Assembly: GCA_022566355.1 (NCBI GenBank)
Contig: JADFJB010000114.1
Span: forward strand, 1-15,285
Reading direction: 5' to 3'
From: a candidate division KSB1 bacterium
GTDB lineage: Bacteria; Zhuqueibacterota; JdFR-76; DREG01
Length of the DNA stretch: 15,285 bases
The notes under the pieces: generated by a model
Told to the model about the DNA's origin: nothing
Seen by the model: only the letters and a program-made list of their open reading frames with translations
Database searches by the model: none
Made by a program: the position numbers and the translations under genes
Shown here: positions 7,536 through 15,282 of the stretch, one piece after another
Numbering within the stretch: the first letter of the stretch is position 1
Layout of the letters: the number at the start of each line of letters is the position of its first letter

Positions 7536-7954
7536 GGGCGTAGAGAATTGAGCAGCTCCTCGGGGTTGTGGAATTCCTTAATTCGACCCTGGTCAATATC
7601 CCGCTGCGCTTCTCGCTCGCCCTGCTGCCATTCTTCTGTCCACCACCAGCGTTGCTCTGGGTCGATCAGGCCAACCTTTGCAGCCACCTCGGTTTCGGCT
7701 TCTGTTAATCCGTTTGCAGATTTAAGATCTTTCCGGATTGCCTGAATTTTACGTTTGGCTGATTTTAGGAGCTTTTGGTCTCTGGGTGAAAGTTTCGGCA
7801 ATGGCATCTTCTCGAGGATCCGCTTGGGGATTATTATACCTTTGCCATCTTGGACAGTCACCTCTAGGATATCCCCAGTCTCCAGTTGGAGGGTTTCAAA
7901 AACCTCTTTGGGTATAGTTATCTGGTGTTTGGGGCCGATTTTAACATGTGGCAT
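7532..7954 (-). CDS. AbrB/SpoVT-type antitoxin
   Basis: 140 residues. Residues 1-45 (VKIGPKHQITIPKEVFETLQLETGDILEVTVQDGKGIIIPK) form a swapped-hairpin SpoVT-AbrB DNA-binding domain, as in MazE-like antitoxins. A basic helical linker (about 58-80) leads to a tail DPEQRWWWTEEWQQGEREAQRDIDQGRIKEFHNPEELLNSL, which is the expected toxin-neutralising part; WQxGExEAxxDxxxGR...F-type tails recur in RelE/ParE-pair antitoxins. GGAGG lies 6 bases before the ATG. The protein should block the toxin and repress the operon through the palindrome at 8010-8020. Pairing an AbrB-type DNA-binding domain with a RelE-type toxin is a mixed combination compared with textbook RelB-RelE or MazE-MazF. Confidence 0.85.
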   Translation of the reverse strand: MPHVKIGPKHQITIPKEVFETLQLETGDILEVTVQDGKGIIIPKRILEKMPLPKLSPRDQKLLKSAKRKIQAIRKDLKSANGLTEAETEVAAKVGLIDPEQRWWWTEEWQQGEREAQRDIDQGRIKEFHNPEELLNSLRP

Positions 7955-7997
7955 TATTAGACCTCCATGGTTAAGCTTTGTTTTAAAAATAAAGAAG

Positions 7998-8024
7998 TAT
8001 TCTTACTTTCTTACTGTAAGTATA
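7998..8024 (-). promoter_or_regulatory. Operator-like palindrome over the -10/+1 region
   Basis: CTTAC-T-GTAAG (8010-8020) is a perfect palindrome, nested in a second match TATTCTTAC (7998-8006) against GTAAGTATA (8016-8024), 8 of 9 paired. It overlaps the -10 box and the predicted start point, the place expected for antitoxin autorepression. Binding is inferred. Confidence 0.6.
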
Positions 8025-8047
8025 AGGTAGTTTAATTAGGATGTCAA
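8019..8047 (-). promoter_or_regulatory. Sigma-70-type promoter of the toxin-antitoxin operon
   Basis: On the minus strand TTGACA (8042-8047) and TATACT (8019-8024) are separated by exactly 17 bases, a near-perfect housekeeping promoter. Transcription would start near 8012, about 58 bases before the antitoxin ATG. The -35 box overlaps the stop codon of the broken coiled-coil gene. Confidence 0.8.
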
Positions 8048-8366
8048 GGGGCTGTTTTTTCTGTAAAATCCGCCAAATTTTCTACCTTCTGGTCAACTCG
8101 TTTATAATTCACTGTGATCGACTGTTGCTTAACCAAAATCCGATCGAGCTTTTTGGCAAGCTTGTCGTTGTCTGTTAGTTTAGTATCTCGTCTTTCCATT
8201 TGGCCATATCGCTCCATAGAGCGTCAACATTCTTATCAATTTTAATATCCAACCAGGTAATCTCTGATGAGAATTTATCATTCAACCTTTTATCTAACTT
8301 TTTAAGATCACATTTAGTGGTTAGTTTATTGCTATTGTTTGTTTCATAATAATTCAAGATGATCAA
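8044..8366 (-). pseudogene. Small coiled-coil protein gene broken by a 5-bp duplication
   Basis: Two overlapping minus-strand frames belong to one protein. The first (8366-8175, 63 residues) is MIILNYYETNN... with a heptad-like helix (CDLKKLDKRLNDKFSSEITWLDIKIDKNVDALWSDMAKWKDEIL), then stops. The second frame continues ...TDNDKLAKKLDRILVKQQSITVNYKRVDQKVENLADFTEKTAP to TGA at 8044-8046; it also has its own ATG at 8217. The break falls on a perfect 5-bp tandem duplication, TTAGT-TTAGT on the plus strand (8175-8184). Removing one copy gives KDEIL-TDNDKLAKKLD in one frame, a seamless helix of about 105 residues. It resembles small helical proteins of unknown function; no function is assigned. The start is uncertain because no good ribosome site precedes 8366. 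Confidence 0.7.
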
Positions 8367-8452
8367 AATCCCAGGGACTTGTCAATTTCCGAAATATTCT
8401 TACTTTTGAAGATCAAGATAAAGAAATAATTAAAATTCATATATCATCTTCC

Positions 8453-9385
8453 CTAAACCTCCACCATCCTCCCCAAACCCATTCCCTCAGCTCTCTCCAA
8501 AACCAACTGCGCAGTAGCTGCATCCTGTACCCCAACTCCGACGGATTTAAAAAAGGTAATTTCATCGGCAGATTGTCGCCCCGGTTTATTGCCGGCAATC
8601 ACATCACCGATTTCCGTCAGGTTTTGCTTTTGGATCAACTTTTTATCGATGGCTTCCATAAGCTCGCCTGCTTCCGTTAAGGAAGCTTGCAAGCTATCTA
8701 CAAAAATACCCAGTGAGGAATGATACCCAAAAACCGGAACTTCCCGCATATCCGGTTTAAAGGATCCCACGCCATTAATGTGAGTTCCTGCTGATACTTC
8801 AACCGGGTTAAAAACCGGTTCATTGCTGGTAGTCACACAAGTGATTATATCCGCATTCCGGATTGCATGTGCCGGGTTTTGTGCTGCAAACGCATTTACA
8901 TGAGGGAATTGTTGATGAATGCGATCAGCTAATTCAGAAGCAGATTTCCCTGACGGTGTAAAGATCCGGACTTCACGAATATTTCTAACTGAGAGCACGG
9001 CTGCCACTTGATCCATGGCCTGGGCGCCTGCGCCAAACAGGGCCAATACTCTTGCGTCCTCTCGTGCCAATATTTTCGTGGCTGCACCTGCTCCGGCTCC
9101 GGTCCGGAGCGCGGTAAGCCTTTCTCCGTCAACCAAACTTATTGGCACACCGGTTTCAGTATCAACGACTAGAACCAAAGCGTGGATTCTTGGCAAATTC
9201 AATTTTGGATTATCATTAAAAACGGAAACAACTTTCACAGCCATCGCCTGTGCTGTTTTAAGATAAGCCGGCATGAATAAAGTTGTGCCCTTTTCAGTTT
9301 CGATGGGTATTCGCTGCGGTAAAACAGCGTCGTTGGTGCTAAGACTCGCATAAGCCCGGGCATTCACTTCGATGGCTTCCGCCAT
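8453..9385 (-). CDS. Ornithine cyclodeaminase/mu-crystallin family dehydrogenase
   Basis: 310 residues from the first ATG. The family (PF02423) includes ornithine cyclodeaminase, alanine dehydrogenase, ketimine reductase and N-alkyl amino acid dehydrogenases, all NAD(P)-dependent. Visible features: substrate-site Lys51 (MAVKVVS), Arg94 (LTALRTGA), the Rossmann motif LFGAGAQA (117-123), ADIITCVTTS (178-187) and the catalytic-type Asp212 in GSFKPDMREV. The exact substrate is not readable. The N-terminus looks short: upstream in the same frame 16 codons read LKIRILSAEDIDKSIT before MAEAIEV, matching the usual family opening (ILSxxDI). No ATG, GTG or TTG exists there; a CTG at 9433 follows a GA-rich stretch AGAAAGAG. 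The real start is therefore probably non-ATG and near 9433, limited by TAG at 9446-9448. Confidence 0.87.
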   Translation of the reverse strand: MAEAIEVNARAYASLSTNDAVLPQRIPIETEKGTTLFMPAYLKTAQAMAVKVVSVFNDNPKLNLPRIHALVLVVDTETGVPISLVDGERLTALRTGAGAGAATKILAREDARVLALFGAGAQAMDQVAAVLSVRNIREVRIFTPSGKSASELADRIHQQFPHVNAFAAQNPAHAIRNADIITCVTTSNEPVFNPVEVSAGTHINGVGSFKPDMREVPVFGYHSSLGIFVDSLQASLTEAGELMEAIDKKLIQKQNLTEIGDVIAGNKPGRQSADEITFFKSVGVGVQDAATAQLVLERAEGMGLGRMVEV

Positions 9386-9457
9386 AGTGATGGATTTATC
9401 GATATCTTCCGCAGATAGTATTCGGATTTTCAGGATATGCTCTTTCTAAGGATTTTA

Positions 9458-9492
9458 AACAGATTCCATCGCTCAAAGCGATGGAATCTGTT
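9458..9492 (-). terminator. Strong hairpin terminator after the beta-propeller gene
   Basis: A perfect 16-bp stem, AACAGATTCCATCGCT (9458-9473) with AGCGATGGAATCTGTT (9477-9492), closes a 3-base loop 16 bases after the stop of the 864-residue gene. On the minus strand it is followed by TTTAAAA, a short T-rich tail. Its core GATTCCATCGCT is shared with the palindrome at 4622-4742, so it may also be a repeat-derived terminator. Confidence 0.75.
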
Positions 9493-9508
9493 GGCTTGTT
9501 ACTTCTTT

Positions 9509-12103
9509 CTATTTAAGCAATGTTAGCTTCGTCGTCCCAACGACCAACCTTGTTTGTTTAAAACCTAACTCTTTCACTTCAAGTCTAAAAAAATAAACAC
9601 CGGTCGAAAAGCCACTGGCATTCCAAACCACTTTGTGTGATCCTGGCTCTACCATGCCATCAACTAATTGATCGACTATTCTGCCGGACAAATCATAGAT
9701 AATGGCTATTATATGAGCTCTATCCGGAATTTCAAATTCAATTGTGGTTGTCGGATTAAACGGATTGGGATAATTTTGCTTCAATTTAAATTGTAAGACC
9801 ACACTGGGCGAATCCTCGACATCAACACCCACATCCAGCAAAGATCGTTCATAAGCTCCATTGCCATGAGTTGCCACACGCAGCTTTCGATTCGTAGGAG
9901 AGATACTGAGGTCCATTGTGATAACGGCATCCGGCAAGCCTTCTCGAAAGTCCTGCCAAGAACCGCCATCGTCGAGTGATACGAAGACGCCCAAATCATT
10001 GCCCAGGTAAATATGCCGGGGATACTCAGGATCCACCACTACGGCAGATGTGGGCACGTCAGGCAAGCCTGTTCCAATATCCTTCCATGATTGACCGGCA
10101 TTATTCGACTTGAAAATATGTGACGAACCAAACCCGCCAAACACGACATAAACTTGAGCAGCATTCTGCGGATTCACAGCAATATCCAATGGATAACGAT
10201 CCGGAAGATTTCCTGTTATGTTTTGCCAGGAGGAGGCACCATTCGTAGTAATAAAAATTCCCGGCTTTGTGCTTTGCGGGGCAGTCGCCACATAAACCGT
10301 ATCCGGAGTATTGGTTGAAATCGCCATTGCAATGGCCGGGTTTCCCTGAAGAGTGGAGGCAGTTGTTGTGATCGTCCATCCCGACCCACCGTTGGTGGAT
10401 TTGTAAATATTACTTCTACCTGCATACAATGTATTTGGATTTGACGGACTCAGCACAAAGGGTGCGATAAAAGCTGTGATCTCAGAGTCTGATTCAGGAG
10501 GTCGAACATTAAACCATGATTCCATTCGATTATTTGATTTTACAATAGCAAGATTCTGGCTGGATGCATAAATCGTATTGGGATTTCCAGGGTGAATTGC
10601 CGTCCAGCTGCCATCACCTGCTGCCACACGCCGCCAACTTGAGGAACCCTCATAGACTGCCGTCCAGTTATCTTGAAAGCCGCCAATGGATAAAAGAGAA
10701 TCCGTTTGTGAAGTAGAGAAGCCATTGTAAAATTGAGTGGTCTGGTAACCGCCATTGCAACTTTGAAATGTCTCGCCGCCATCCAAAGATCGCCACACGC
10801 CGCCATCATTGGCAAAATAAATAATATCCGGATTTGCGGGATGAAATACCATGGCATGGTTATCCGCATGGGCATATGTTGGAGGTCCTTCCGGACCGCC
10901 GGGTGGTGGAGTTCCTCTTGGATATACAAATTCAGTCTTCATTTGTAAATTCGTTCCACCCGATGTTGATTTGTAAATTCCCAGTTGTCCTGCAGCAATA
11001 ACAATATTTGGATTTGTGGGATGAACGCCGACATAATGAGAATACCAACCCTGGGCAGAGGCATAATCCGGAGTGGAGATAGTGCTCCATGAATCACCAT
11101 TATTGGTCGATTTGCACAACCAGGTTCCTGCATTACGCCAGTAACCGTTGCCAATACTTGCCCAAATTATATTTGGAGAAGATTTGGATATGGCAAGCTG
11201 GGCTTTGCCGCCAAAAGTATTTGGCAATCCGATAACTAGTTTCGACCAGGTTGAACCACCATTTTTTGTGCGATAAATACCATGCCCCGCACTTTGCAAT
11301 CCACCACAAGCAACAAACACTGTATTGGGATCATCGGGGTTTATGGCTATATCCATGGCCATTATTACAGAGTGTACTTTCAGCCAAGTGGTTCCGGAAT
11401 CTGTTGACTTATAAGTACCCTCGGTCGTAGCCGCCCAAATTATATTTGGGTTTTGGGGATCGATACGAACCGCTTGCACTCCCCGTTTTTGATTGTAAGA
11501 CCAATCCAGGCTTTTGGTCCACGTTTTACCGCCATCAGTAGTTTTGAGAATTCCGATGCCGTAACTCCCCCGGGTAGTCCTGTAATTAATTCCTGGAAAC
11601 GCTTGCTGGTAGCCATAAACTTCACCTGTTCCGATATAAATTTTCTTTGGATCGGAAGTATCAATAGCGATACTGCCTACTCCCAGCACTGGGAACCCTG
11701 TCGATACATATTGCCATGCAGAAGCGCCCCTTCCTGCGGTTGTGCTTTTCCACAATCCACCGCTGGCGGAACCGGCGTAGATGATATCCGTTTGAACCGG
11801 ATCAATGGCAATAGCCAGAGTTCTTCCGCCAATATTGTTCGGACCGATACTCCGCCATTCCTGGGATGAAGACGATTTCTTTAGCAAACGATTGACATTA
11901 GATAGATTTTTTTTTGTGAATTCATAGGCTTTCATAAATCCAACATCGGGAATGGTTGATTGGGGATAAGCGCGTGAATCCGACCAGAAATCAAGAGCCT
12001 GCTTTGCGCCTGAGGGAGTAGGTAGAGGCTCTTCTTTTTGAGTTCCGAAGAAAAGCCAAGCTATCAAAATGAACACAAGTGATAAAGTATGCTTCAATTT
12101 CAT
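9509..12103 (-). CDS. Secreted Asp-box beta-propeller protein with type A sorting domain
   Basis: 864 residues. An N-terminal signal peptide (KLKHTLSLVFILIAWLFFG) is followed by a long region of sortilin/BNR-type propeller blades. At least nine Asp-box motifs (SxDxGxxW type) are visible: KTTDGGKTW, KSTDSGTTW, RTKNGGSTW, KSTNNGDSW, RSLDGGETF, KSTNGGSGW, ITTNGASSW, KSNNAGQSW and VSLDDGGSW, with NPN(I/T)(I/V)(Y/W)A repeats between. Related folds occur in sortilin, sialidases and xyloglucanases, but no catalytic signature is clear, so no enzyme activity is claimed. The last 90 residues (LKQNYPNPFNPTTTIEFEIP...GVYFFRLEV) are a type A sorting domain, so the protein should leave the cell by type IX secretion and be surface-bound or released. 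The start has a signal peptide but a poor ribosome site. The gene is monocistronic, ended by the hairpin at 9458-9492. Confidence 0.88.
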   Translation of the reverse strand: MKLKHTLSLVFILIAWLFFGTQKEEPLPTPSGAKQALDFWSDSRAYPQSTIPDVGFMKAYEFTKKNLSNVNRLLKKSSSSQEWRSIGPNNIGGRTLAIAIDPVQTDIIYAGSASGGLWKSTTAGRGASAWQYVSTGFPVLGVGSIAIDTSDPKKIYIGTGEVYGYQQAFPGINYRTTRGSYGIGILKTTDGGKTWTKSLDWSYNQKRGVQAVRIDPQNPNIIWAATTEGTYKSTDSGTTWLKVHSVIMAMDIAINPDDPNTVFVACGGLQSAGHGIYRTKNGGSTWSKLVIGLPNTFGGKAQLAISKSSPNIIWASIGNGYWRNAGTWLCKSTNNGDSWSTISTPDYASAQGWYSHYVGVHPTNPNIVIAAGQLGIYKSTSGGTNLQMKTEFVYPRGTPPPGGPEGPPTYAHADNHAMVFHPANPDIIYFANDGGVWRSLDGGETFQSCNGGYQTTQFYNGFSTSQTDSLLSIGGFQDNWTAVYEGSSSWRRVAAGDGSWTAIHPGNPNTIYASSQNLAIVKSNNRMESWFNVRPPESDSEITAFIAPFVLSPSNPNTLYAGRSNIYKSTNGGSGWTITTTASTLQGNPAIAMAISTNTPDTVYVATAPQSTKPGIFITTNGASSWQNITGNLPDRYPLDIAVNPQNAAQVYVVFGGFGSSHIFKSNNAGQSWKDIGTGLPDVPTSAVVVDPEYPRHIYLGNDLGVFVSLDDGGSWQDFREGLPDAVITMDLSISPTNRKLRVATHGNGAYERSLLDVGVDVEDSPSVVLQFKLKQNYPNPFNPTTTIEFEIPDRAHIIAIIYDLSGRIVDQLVDGMVEPGSHKVVWNASGFSTGVYFFRLEVKELGFKQTRLVVGTTKLTLLK

Positions 12104-12129
12104 AATAGGTGGCTGATATTAATAAAAAT

Positions 12130-12211
12130 TTTAGACAGGTCGGGTGTATAAATAGAGATATATTTCATTATCATTTTTTGAAATATTTTCATCATGTTAA
12201 TCCTGTCTAAA
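12130..12211. repeat. 82-bp element bounded by 10-bp inverted repeats, carrying a 21-bp dispersed repeat
   Basis: TTTAGACAGG (12130-12139) and CCTGTCTAAA (12202-12211) are exact inverted copies bounding an AT-rich segment upstream of the beta-propeller gene. The right end overlaps a 21-bp sequence (12188-12208, TTCATCATG...CCTGTCT) that occurs again, exact and in the same orientation, at 15132-15152. The stop codon of the out-of-frame membrane tail (12207-12209) lies within this repeat. Confidence 0.6.
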
Positions 12212-13483
12212 TCTTTCTCTCAATCCATAAATAACTGGTACTTAATAAAAAAACAAGAAAAAACCAAACAGATGATATAGCTTGTGTTTTTTTACTTTTA
12301 GTATCGTCTTGTGTTTCATCTATTCTTGGATTAAAAGTCGATCGCAAACGAGTTGCTTTGATTTTTTGTCCCTGGCGCCGGCTAAGCCAGGCATTGCCTT
12401 CATTGACATAAAACCAGGATCCCCTCCCCTGGTAACGGTGGCAAATATTTTTGCTTTGTCGAATCCATAGTCATCTTTGACTTCAACCACCAGGTTAACG
12501 TTGGCCAGTTCATCGAATTTGATTTCAGTACGTTGGTCCGGATGTACTACAAAAACAGAAGCAGGTTTGTCCTTAATGACTTCCAGTTGATAAAAATCGG
12601 ACACGGTAAAAATCCCTTGTCCACTATTTAATTCCAAATAATAAAATCCTGATTCTGTGGCATTATAACCCAATGTGTAGGTTCGGTTTGGATTCTCCAT
12701 GAAAACAAGAGTATCAACATTATTTAATACGAGTTTAGCGGATTCAACAGATTTATCTAATTTTATTCGCCATTTTATTTCAGAACCTTCAGCAACACTA
12801 AGGTTAGGATTTTTGCTGGTTTTTTTTGGCTTCCTGGTATAAGCGGGCGGGGAAATCTCAATTCGGATTGATTCTACATTTGGCGGAGGATCAGAGTTTT
12901 TTGCAACGACTTCTTTGCCTTGCTGTCTCATTGGCTTGAACGAAAATTCTTTTTTTGATGAAATTTGCGGCGCCCAAATTGCCAGTATTGCAGTGATCAA
13001 TCCGAGCACAAATAACCACTTAAATCCGGAAACAAGTAAATTGTTGGGTAAAACAGATTGAATTTTGATTTTGGTAAGAACAGGCTCGATGCGGCTTAAC
13101 TGCATGCGCTGCAAAAGGGTACATTTTCCTGGCTGCAGAAATAATTCACTGCTCTCCTCAAGTTCCGGATACTTTCGATTTAAATGGGCTGCAATTTGGT
13201 TCACCTGGGCTCGCTTACGCCAATTCAACCTGATTAAAGCAACACCAAGTAATACGATCATAATTATAAAGATCAGGAATTGACTTTTGATCGACCAACT
13301 CAGAATATGGCCAAGGCCAAAGGGGAATAGCATGGACAATCCCAGCGCTTGCAGAAATGAACTAACTAAAACCTGTCGGTTCCAATCTTTGGCCAGCCTT
13401 TGGAGAATGTTTCTATGTAGATGATTCGTTAGTTTTTCTCCTTTCAGAAATCCAGCGCTCAAAACCAAAAAGTGATAAAACAA
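12207..13483 (-). pseudogene. Truncated DUF4175-type membrane protein joined out of frame to another protein's C-terminal tail
   Basis: The frame 13483-12320 gives 387 residues. Its first 350 match the N-terminal part of DUF4175-type proteins: transmembrane segments near 42-62, 66-86 and 150-170, then IRIEISPPAYTRKP (about 220-233) and VVEVKDDYGFDKAKIFATVTRG (about 327-348). Family proteins run to about 1000 residues or more; this one ends after a short unrelated run (GARDKKSKQLVCDRLLIQE). From about 12425 a second frame opens, reading NEGNAWLSRRQGQKIKATRLRSTFNPRIDETQDD and a membrane helix SSVWFFLVFLLSTSYLWIERKI to TAG at 12207-12209. That looks like the C-terminal anchor of a different membrane protein, such as a VWA or amidotransferase-like partner. 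A deletion at about 12420-12432 probably fused two genes. The start is also unclear: 13483 is TTG and overlaps the upstream gene by 71 bases, while AAAGGAG at 13438-13444 precedes no standard start codon. Confidence 0.68.
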
Positions 13484-14975
13484 TAAGCCATAAAAAAATT
13501 GTTAAATCGGATTTATTCTCTTTCTGCCGCATATCATTGGCAACTATAATTTTTTGTGGGCTTAATTGATTGATGCTTATATTTCTCCTGTCAATAATTC
13601 GCTTTGGATTTTCCATCCCCTCGTTTTCCAGACTTTTCAGAAGAACATTCATGATCCATTCCGGGAACTGTGGTTTAACCACTAATTCGTTCCATTGTGG
13701 ATGAAAACGGCTGTGAAACCGGTAAATCTCTCCCAGTCCAAGGGATTCGAACTGTAGTAATGGATTGCCTTCAACGTCTGTCCAAATTGAAGCATTCTGA
13801 TTTTGGACTTTAGAATACCGCCAAATCCTGGGTTCTTCATTTGTGGTTTGGCCAGCCATAATCATTTTGCCGGTACTTATCTCGTATTCATTAGAGGCCA
13901 TATCTGTTATCAGGGTAGCTCCGTCTTGAGTAAAATTTTTCAATGTCCCAGGGATTTCCTCAGACGAAAGCCAAAAAATGAGTTCCGGAGAATTCGTTAC
14001 TTTTTCAAAATCTTTCATTCCCAGCATCGATATAGAAATCGGAATTTTGATTATCTCCTCGACAGCTTCGACAGCGGCACGAACATAATTTGCATCATCA
14101 ACTCTATCCTCTTCATAAAAAATTTGAACAACCCTTTTTGATGGATTGGTTTGAATTCTGAAAACATCTGAATAATCATTGCTTGCTTGAATGATACGAA
14201 TTCTGATTTCTTCCCTTTTGAAGTCCGTGACAACTTCAACCGGAGGCATGTTGTTTCCACTGAATATTCTTGGTGTTCTTGGAATTTCGAATTCATATTC
14301 TCGAAAAAAGGTTTTCGATGAATCGCTGAATCCTAAAGTGACTAACAGCTTATCTTTATGAATCTTGGCTTTCTCGATCCATTGGCTTTTTTCAGATTCA
14401 ATTGGATACCAGGTATATTCGGAGTTCAGTTGCGGACGCTCGCCTCGAAAATATTTAAGCTGATTAGGTGCAAACACAACAAGCTGCGAGCCCGGCGGTA
14501 ATATTGAATCTGCTTCCCGCAAGAGTGACCAGTAATTTTGTAGCGATTGATCGATTTCATCTTTTACGTTCCAATTAATCTTGGGAAACTTTGAATCAAA
14601 AAGATGCGGTTCATAACCATTCGATATTAAGGAATCGATCTTCGTATTGATGGATGAATCATTTATTTTATCCAGGATTTCCGGACTTATTAGCACCCAG
14701 TGTTTTCCTTCGGATTCATTGATGGATTTGTGATCGATCCAATAGGGTTTTGCTAACAACAAAGCCAACAAAATAAGCAAGGTAGTTCTCAGTAGAAGTA
14801 ACATCACCTCACTCAGTTTTAAATTTTTAAATTTGCTGCTTTGGGATTCTGCGATGAGCTTAACGCTTCCTATTTTAAGTGTCTTGCCACGTCTTCGGCT
14901 CAAGAGATGAATCACGATAGGGATTATAACTGATAAGGAAAGCAATAATAATATTGGACTGAGAAATTGGATCAT
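13413..14975 (-). CDS. BatA-like (aerotolerance regulator N-terminal) membrane protein
   Basis: 520 residues. The N-terminus FLSPILLLLSLSVIIPIVIHLLSRRRGKTLKIGSVKLI is the typical BatA N-terminal module (PF07584): a membrane helix at 5-25, then an RRR-containing loop. A second helix lies at about 58-79 (VMLLLLRTTLLILLALLLAKPYW). The middle 400 residues are extracytoplasmic by prediction, with no clear von Willebrand metal site. A third helix near 490-506 (TIFLWLIVLSLFGFERWI) ends in a basic tail. In FCB bacteria these proteins usually lie in MoxR-DUF58-BatA gene clusters; the adjacent DUF4175 gene fits, though MoxR would be outside the window. The cluster's role, often described as stress tolerance or envelope assembly, is not settled. 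The ribosome site before 14975 is weak. Confidence 0.82.
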   Translation of the reverse strand: MIQFLSPILLLLSLSVIIPIVIHLLSRRRGKTLKIGSVKLIAESQSSKFKNLKLSEVMLLLLRTTLLILLALLLAKPYWIDHKSINESEGKHWVLISPEILDKINDSSINTKIDSLISNGYEPHLFDSKFPKINWNVKDEIDQSLQNYWSLLREADSILPPGSQLVVFAPNQLKYFRGERPQLNSEYTWYPIESEKSQWIEKAKIHKDKLLVTLGFSDSSKTFFREYEFEIPRTPRIFSGNNMPPVEVVTDFKREEIRIRIIQASNDYSDVFRIQTNPSKRVVQIFYEEDRVDDANYVRAAVEAVEEIIKIPISISMLGMKDFEKVTNSPELIFWLSSEEIPGTLKNFTQDGATLITDMASNEYEISTGKMIMAGQTTNEEPRIWRYSKVQNQNASIWTDVEGNPLLQFESLGLGEIYRFHSRFHPQWNELVVKPQFPEWIMNVLLKSLENEGMENPKRIIDRRNISINQLSPQKIIVANDMRQKENKSDLTIFLWLIVLSLFGFERWISERRKTNESST

Positions 14976-15131
14976 GATCTTTTAATTTGATTTATTCACA
15001 CCGAATAAAACCTAAAAAATGAATATTTTGATAATTGATAGGTTGCAAAATCCCAGCGGGATGAAATATTTATAGCATGCAAATTCCAAATATCTTTGAA
15101 ACTCCTTCCATTAATTATTTTGTAAATTTTG

Positions 15132-15152
15132 TTCATCATGTTAATCCTGTCT
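15132..15152. repeat. Second copy of the 21-bp dispersed repeat
   Basis: Identical over 21 bases to 12188-12208 in direct orientation and followed by similar AT-rich sequence (TATCCATTAATAA against AATCTTTCTCTCAATCC). It is internally built of two similar 9-10-base units, ATCATGTTA and ATCCTGTCT. Confidence 0.65.
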
Positions 15153-15261
15153 TATCCATTAATAAACTCTAACTAAGTGGTCTGTTTCATAAATTCGGTG
15201 ACGTATTTTTAAACGGAGCTATAAGCTGTAGTCATTTGTTTATCTCAATTACCCCTCCTAA

Positions 15262-15282
15262 CCTCCCCTTATCAAGGGGAGG
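15262..15282. repeat. CCTCCCCTT hairpin repeat at window edge
   Basis: CCTCCCCTT (15262-15270) pairs perfectly with AAGGGGAGG (15274-15282) across a 3-base loop. The preceding CCCCTCCTAA (15252-15261) is a near copy of the left arm. This form is familiar as a dispersed intergenic repeat of environmental bacteria. It may continue past the window. Confidence 0.55.

Noticed and set aside
8175-8190. Programmed -1 ribosomal frameshift joining the two coiled-coil frames
   Set aside because: No slippery heptamer of the X-XXY-YYZ type is present; the 5-bp tandem duplication explains the shift better.
11453-11869. 138-codon plus-strand frame opposite the beta-propeller gene
   Set aside because: It is antisense to Asp-box repeats and its composition follows the opposite strand; no ribosome site or family signal.
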